Shown: positions 60,101 to 64,000 of the stretch, piece by piece
How positions within the stretch are numbered: position 1 is the stretch's first letter
How the letters are laid out: every line of letters starts with the position of its first letter
Assembly (NCBI GenBank): GCA_963841065.1
Contig: CAWJBI010000004.1
Span: forward strand, 71,802-135,801
From: M0108 sp963841065
GTDB lineage: Bacteria; Pseudomonadota; Gammaproteobacteria; Chromatiales; Chromatiaceae
DNA: 64,000 nucleotides
Direction: 5' to 3'
Translations under genes and position numbers: made by a program
The notes under the pieces: generated by a model
What the model was told of the DNA's origin: nothing
The model's input: only the letters and a program-made list of their open reading frames with translations
The model's database searches: none

Positions 60101-63100
60101 TTCGCGAGCCTGGTTGAGGGCCTCGCTCGAGCTTGTCCGGCAGGGCCGGGCTTTCCTCGGCGACCCAATGATCGAAGAAGAAGGCGTAGAGCTGGCGGCG
60201 CAGCACCTCGGCGGCGTTCGGATCGATGGCTCGCGCCTCCACGTCGCCCTTCAGCATCTCCAGGGGATTGGCGAAGTAGTACTTGATCGTCCCGTCCGGG
60301 GAGGCGTCGGCGATGGCGAACACCGCGGCATTCCCATCCCGGCGCCCGGCGCGGCCGACGCGCTGGATGAAATTGGCCGGGTTCGGCGGCACGCCCCCCG
60401 GCGTGACACTGGACAGGGAGCCGATGTCGATGCCCATCTCCAGGGTCGCGTTGCCGAGAGCAGGTGCTCGAACCAGGGGCTGCCAGGCCTCGTCGGGGCC
60501 GTGGAACGGTCCTGCCAGGCGATCCGCTCGTCCCGCTCCAGGAGCCCCGTGTGCTCGTCGGCGATGACCCGGGTGACATCGCCACCAGCAAGTCGGGCAT
60601 GCCACCAGTTTTCCCCGATCACGGACTCCGGCCGCAGGGTCTCCCCGGGGCTGTTCCAGGCGGGCAGCCCGCTCAGGGCCTCGGCGGCGTCTTCCGGCAC
60701 CCAAAGGGCCTGGGAGCCGGTGGGGGTGACCAGCCGGCGCAGGCCCCGATACAGGTTCAGCCGGCTCGGGACCAGGCCAAACACCCGTGCCCGGTTGCCC
60801 CTGTCCTCCAGTTGTACGAACCGCCCCAGGCCCTCCGCTTCGAGTGCCTTCAGCAGTTCCTCGTAGGCCAGGGTGACGATGCCGGGGGAGCACAGCGATA
60901 GGCCCAGGGCGAGCTGCGCCCAGCGGAGCAGCGGATTGCCGTCGCGCTCCTCCAGGTGCAGAAATCCGTACCGGCCCGCCTCCCGGCTGACGAAGCGCGG
61001 TGCCTCGGAGCGGCCACGATGGGGTATCCAGTGGCTGCGCGGCTTGGTGAACTGGAACCGATCGAAATCACCCGTCTCGGCGACCTGCTCCGCCCCAGGT
61101 GGAAGATAGCCCCGGCCTGAATCAGCATCAGCACCGTACCCGTGGCCCAGAACAGCACCCCCTCCTCCGTCAGCGCCTCCAGCCCGCCCCCGGCCTGGCG
61201 CAACTCGGGCGTCAGGGTCCGCGACAAGGCCGTCAGATCGGCCAGCGCCGGGAACAGGACGGCGATGCCGACCCGGCTCAGGGTCCGACCCCGGTCCGAA
61301 CGGTGGGCCAGTTCCTCGATGGCGCGCCACTGCATGCGCTGGCCGAGCATCTCCGGCAGCCGCGAGCCGGTTGCCAGGGAGCCCCTGGCCGTGAGCTCCC
61401 GCCAGTCCCGCAGCCACTCCATGGTCGGCGGGATGAAGCGCGCGACGAAGTCCCGCGGGGACGAGGCCGAAGGGGCTGGCCGGGTCCAGATAGCAGCGGC
61501 CGAGGGCATCCAGGGCCTGGTCCCAGGGCAGGACCGGGGGCAGCGTCGCCATGGCCTGGGCGAGGCCCGCGCGCACCAGGTAGCCCTCGGTCTTGGACTC
61601 GATGTAGCCGGCGCGGTGGGCGGCATCCTGCACCGAATCGGAGAAGAGAATCAGCTTCTTGTGATCATTGAGCGGTGCCGACCAGAGTCGCTCCACGGCG
61701 TGGGCAGCGAGGCTGGTGGTCTGGGCGCCGATGATGAGCTGGCCGCCACGCTGGCCGCACACCGGGCAGGTATCGTCATGGATGGCGACCTCCCTTGCCT
61801 CGCGGCCGGCGTCGCCATCCCCGGAGCCGCAAGCCGCGGGTGGCGCAGGCCAGGTGCACCGGCAGCACGTCGTCGCTCTGGCAATGCGGGCACTGGGTGA
61901 GCTGCTGGTTCCCCAGGTGGCCGCACTCGCACAGGGTGTGACTGAGCAAGGGCACCAGGGCGCGCTGGCTCGCCCCTTCGGCCTCCGGCCGGGGATAGAC
62001 GCGGGCGATGAAGGTATCCGGATAGCGGGCGAAGAAGCTGGCATAGATCCTCTCCGGGGCATTCACCACCCGGCTGTCCTGGGGCTGCTTCAGGGTCAGC
62101 CAGCCGGTGGTGTGACAATGGCGGCACTGGACCAGCGGCAGACGCAGCGCCTCACGCTCACTCAGCACCGCAGCCTCGAAGCGCCAGCTCGATCTCGGCG
62201 GGGTCGCGGCTGACGGTGGCCAGGACCCGGCGCAGCTCCTGCAGCCAGAGTTGAATGCGCAGGGTGACCAGGGGGCTCAGCTTCCCGACCGGCGTTTGCG
62301 CATCCACCCGCTGCCCGGCATGGGGCGCCCGGGCCCAGGCCACCAGGGTCAGCAGGGCCCTGACCAGCGCCCGGGCCTCGGGCACCAGCCGGGCGCTCAG
62401 GGTGCGGTGGATCTTGTCCGCGATCTCGGCCACCGTGACCGGGGCCTGGGTGGCCGTGCGCAGCAGGGACTGAAACAGCAGATGCTTCTTCAGCTCCTCG
62501 CCGAGCCCGCACCCCGGCCCAACGGCGTGTCGATGCCGGCCAGCAGCGCCGCCAGGACCTCCGGGTCCGTAAAGAAGGCCGGCAGAGCCTGTGCCACGGC
62601 CTCCTGGGGCCGGGCGAAGGCCCGCTGGCGGATCGCCCGCAGCACCGTCTCGTCGTCGGCAATCGGATGTTGCTTCCGCCACCCGGTCGCCGATGAAGGC
62701 ATCGAAGCCCTGACGGCGCTCGGTGATCACCGCGCTCTTGTCGAAGGGCGCCGTGGCAAAGATCTGCCCGGCGTACTCGCGCAGCGGGCGGGTATCGACT
62801 CGTCCCCCAGGGTGGCCGAGGTGCCGGTGCAGATCAGTCGTGGCGCAGCGGTGTGTAGGCGCTCCCGCAAGCGGCGGATCAGCATCGCCAGGTCCGTGCC
62901 CTGGGCGCCGTCAAAGGTGTGCAGTTCGTCCACCACCAGGTAGCGTAGGGTGGTCGGCCGTTGCGGCCCCACAGGGGCTGGTCCTTGGGCCAGATGAGCA
63001 GGTAGTCGAGCATTTTGTAGTTCGTCAGCAGGATGTCCGCAGGATCTGCCGCAGCACGTCCTTATCGGTGATGACGTGCCCCGGCCCCATGGCGACGCTG

Positions 63101-63640
63101 TCCTGTTCGGGGCTCTTGCCCGCCTTGCCGGGCTGGTACCTGGTTTTGCCGGAGCCTACAAAGAGCCCGGCGCGGATGCCAGCGAAGGCCGGGGTCGTGT
63201 GCACCAGCTCGGCGATACGCTTGGCCTGGTCGTCGGCCAGGGCGTTCATGGGATAGATGATGATGGCCTTGATGCCGGCCTTTTCTGGTGCCGCTCTGGG
63301 CGGCGTGCTCCAGAATCGGGTAGAGAAAGCACTCGGTCTTGCCCGAACCGGTGCCCGTGGCCACCAGGGTGGACCCCTGCCGCACGCCGCAGCGCCGCCA
63401 GGCTTGTTCCTGATGGAGAAAGGCCGGGTGCTCGGTCTTGAAGTCCGGGAAGAAGCCCTTGCCCTGGGAGCCCGAAACAAAGGGCATGCAGGACTGTACA
63501 TAGGGCCCCTTGATCCAGCTCGGGTCCTCGATCAGACGGCGGACCCCGTCCCGGAACAACTCGGTGGAGGGCTCGAACTGGGTGCGCAGGGTCTCGGCGA
63601 CTCCACGGCGAACTTCATCCACGACCAGTGATGGCAGCAT
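57158..63640 (-). CDS. Giant DEAD/DEAH SF2 helicase with DUF1998 and a nuclease-like C-terminus (several frameshifts)
   Basis: About 2150 residues. N-terminal helicase: Walker A VATGTGSGKTECFLYPIL at about 93-110, IIIYPMNALADDQAKRIAEL, Walker B YLVVDELHTFDGAQGTD, LICTGTSATLGD; second RecA lobe far downstream with ATLEMGIDIGSLSSVTPGG and NFIQRVGRAGRRDGNAAVF (about 1090). Between them are zinc-type clusters (CRHCHTTGW, CECGHL, CPHC, CPVCGQRGG). A DUF1998 region follows: SVPGGTGYLQQLL, CGCKDRPNMDGCYQC. The last 400 residues include CQPDFVI, then PIAVFVDGWEFH and DARKRATLMLRGEYRVW, like a Vsr/PD-(D/E)xK nuclease. The nearest described proteins are DruE of Druantia and a DrmA-DrmB fusion; I cannot tell which. 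At least eight shifts, probably errors. Confidence 0.8.
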
Positions 63641-63695
63641 TTCAGCGAGGCCCCATCTGTCATTACCCCTTTCATTACCCTCATGTGAGGGTCAT

Positions 63696-63991
63696 TCATG
63701 ACCTTAATTGCAACCGCCGCCCTTCGTCATTCATCAATCTCGATACCTTGCCTATCTTGAGCTCGACGATGTCGGCCAGGAAGAAGCCGCCAATCACGGG
63801 ACACGGATCATTGGCCCGTTCAGTGCTCGGTCGGCCGCGCGGCGACCTTGGCCGCGGATCGATCTTCGGCCCCGGCCACTCCTGCTCGGTTCGCAACAAA
63901 TCCGCGGCAATCGCTTGCAGATCATCGCCAATCGAGCGGCATGGGCCTCACGGACCCGATGCAGCTCGTCGATGATGGGGTCGATCCGCAC
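63696..63991 (-). CDS. Small antitoxin-like hypothetical protein (one frameshift, 5' end near window edge)
   Basis: From GTG 63991 the frame reads RIDPIIDELHRVREAHAARL; after a one-base shift near 63925 it continues DDLQAIAADLLRTEQEW and a basic, arginine- and proline-rich tail to the stop at 63696. The DPI..E.H..RE.HA..F..DL.AI..DL pattern is common to small bacterial proteins that resemble antitoxins, often encoded next to toxins or nucleases. It is 55 bases upstream of the giant helicase gene on the same strand, so it may be the first gene of the module. Only 9 bases of the window remain upstream. Confidence 0.55.
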
Positions 63992-64000
63992 GGAGACTCA

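Overview
The window is GC-rich DNA, densely coding on both strands, and looks like a chromosome segment of a gammaproteobacterium, most likely a purple or other sulfur-oxidising member of Chromatiales. The basis is gammaproteobacterial gene orders (ffh-rpsP-rimM-trmD-rplS; a 16S-tRNA-Ile-tRNA-Ala-23S-5S operon), a DsrC-family protein, APS kinase, NnrU, an octaheme HAO-type cytochrome and a CHAD/ParA pair. Assignment below order needs the 16S sequence to be searched.

A caution governs the whole annotation. Many genes that must be intact in a living cell (lon, ksgA, two ABC transporter genes, lutA, purM) are broken by single-base shifts, often an extra base in a short homopolymer. This points to insertion-biased sequence error, so a frameshift here is not evidence of a pseudogene. 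Genes are given over their full span with the shift noted.

Layout. 1-4.7 kb (minus): ABC-2 exporter, L,D-transpeptidase, Dpp/Opp-type permeases and nagZ, a cell-wall flavoured string. 4.8-7.8 kb: NnrU, CIA30 protein, a stand-alone SpoT-like HD hydrolase with a tiny membrane protein, and cysC. 7.8-14.8 kb (plus): a complete Wadjet jetABCD operon. 14.9-23.5 kb (minus): a BrnT-type toxin-antitoxin pair, a lipoprotein, a graveyard of gene fragments, and a type III restriction-modification pair (res then mod). 23.7-30.1 kb (minus): TPR protein, octaheme cytochrome with an FNR-type box upstream, lipA and lutABC. 30.2-36.2 kb: glycosyltransferase, CDP-alcohol phosphatidyltransferase, purM/purN, small conserved proteins, thiamine-binding protein and phosphoesterase. 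36.2-42.1 kb: ParA and CHAD overlapping by 4 nt, ksgA and lon. 42.3-47.7 kb: a full rRNA operon on the minus strand with tandem promoters. 47.9-54.5 kb: sbcB, the ffh ribosome-maturation operon, a CcsA/YpjD protein and a DsrC-like protein. 54.9-64 kb: tRNA-Ala(CGC) followed by a minus-strand module of an antitoxin-like small gene, a giant SF2 helicase with DUF1998 and a nuclease-like tail, and a UvrD-type helicase with a RelE-like N-terminus.

The most interesting parts are this last module, a plausible and perhaps undescribed anti-phage or anti-plasmid system, and the CHAD-ParA pair, a candidate polyphosphate-granule positioning system. With Wadjet, the type III system and BrnT, the window carries four separate defence or addiction loci.
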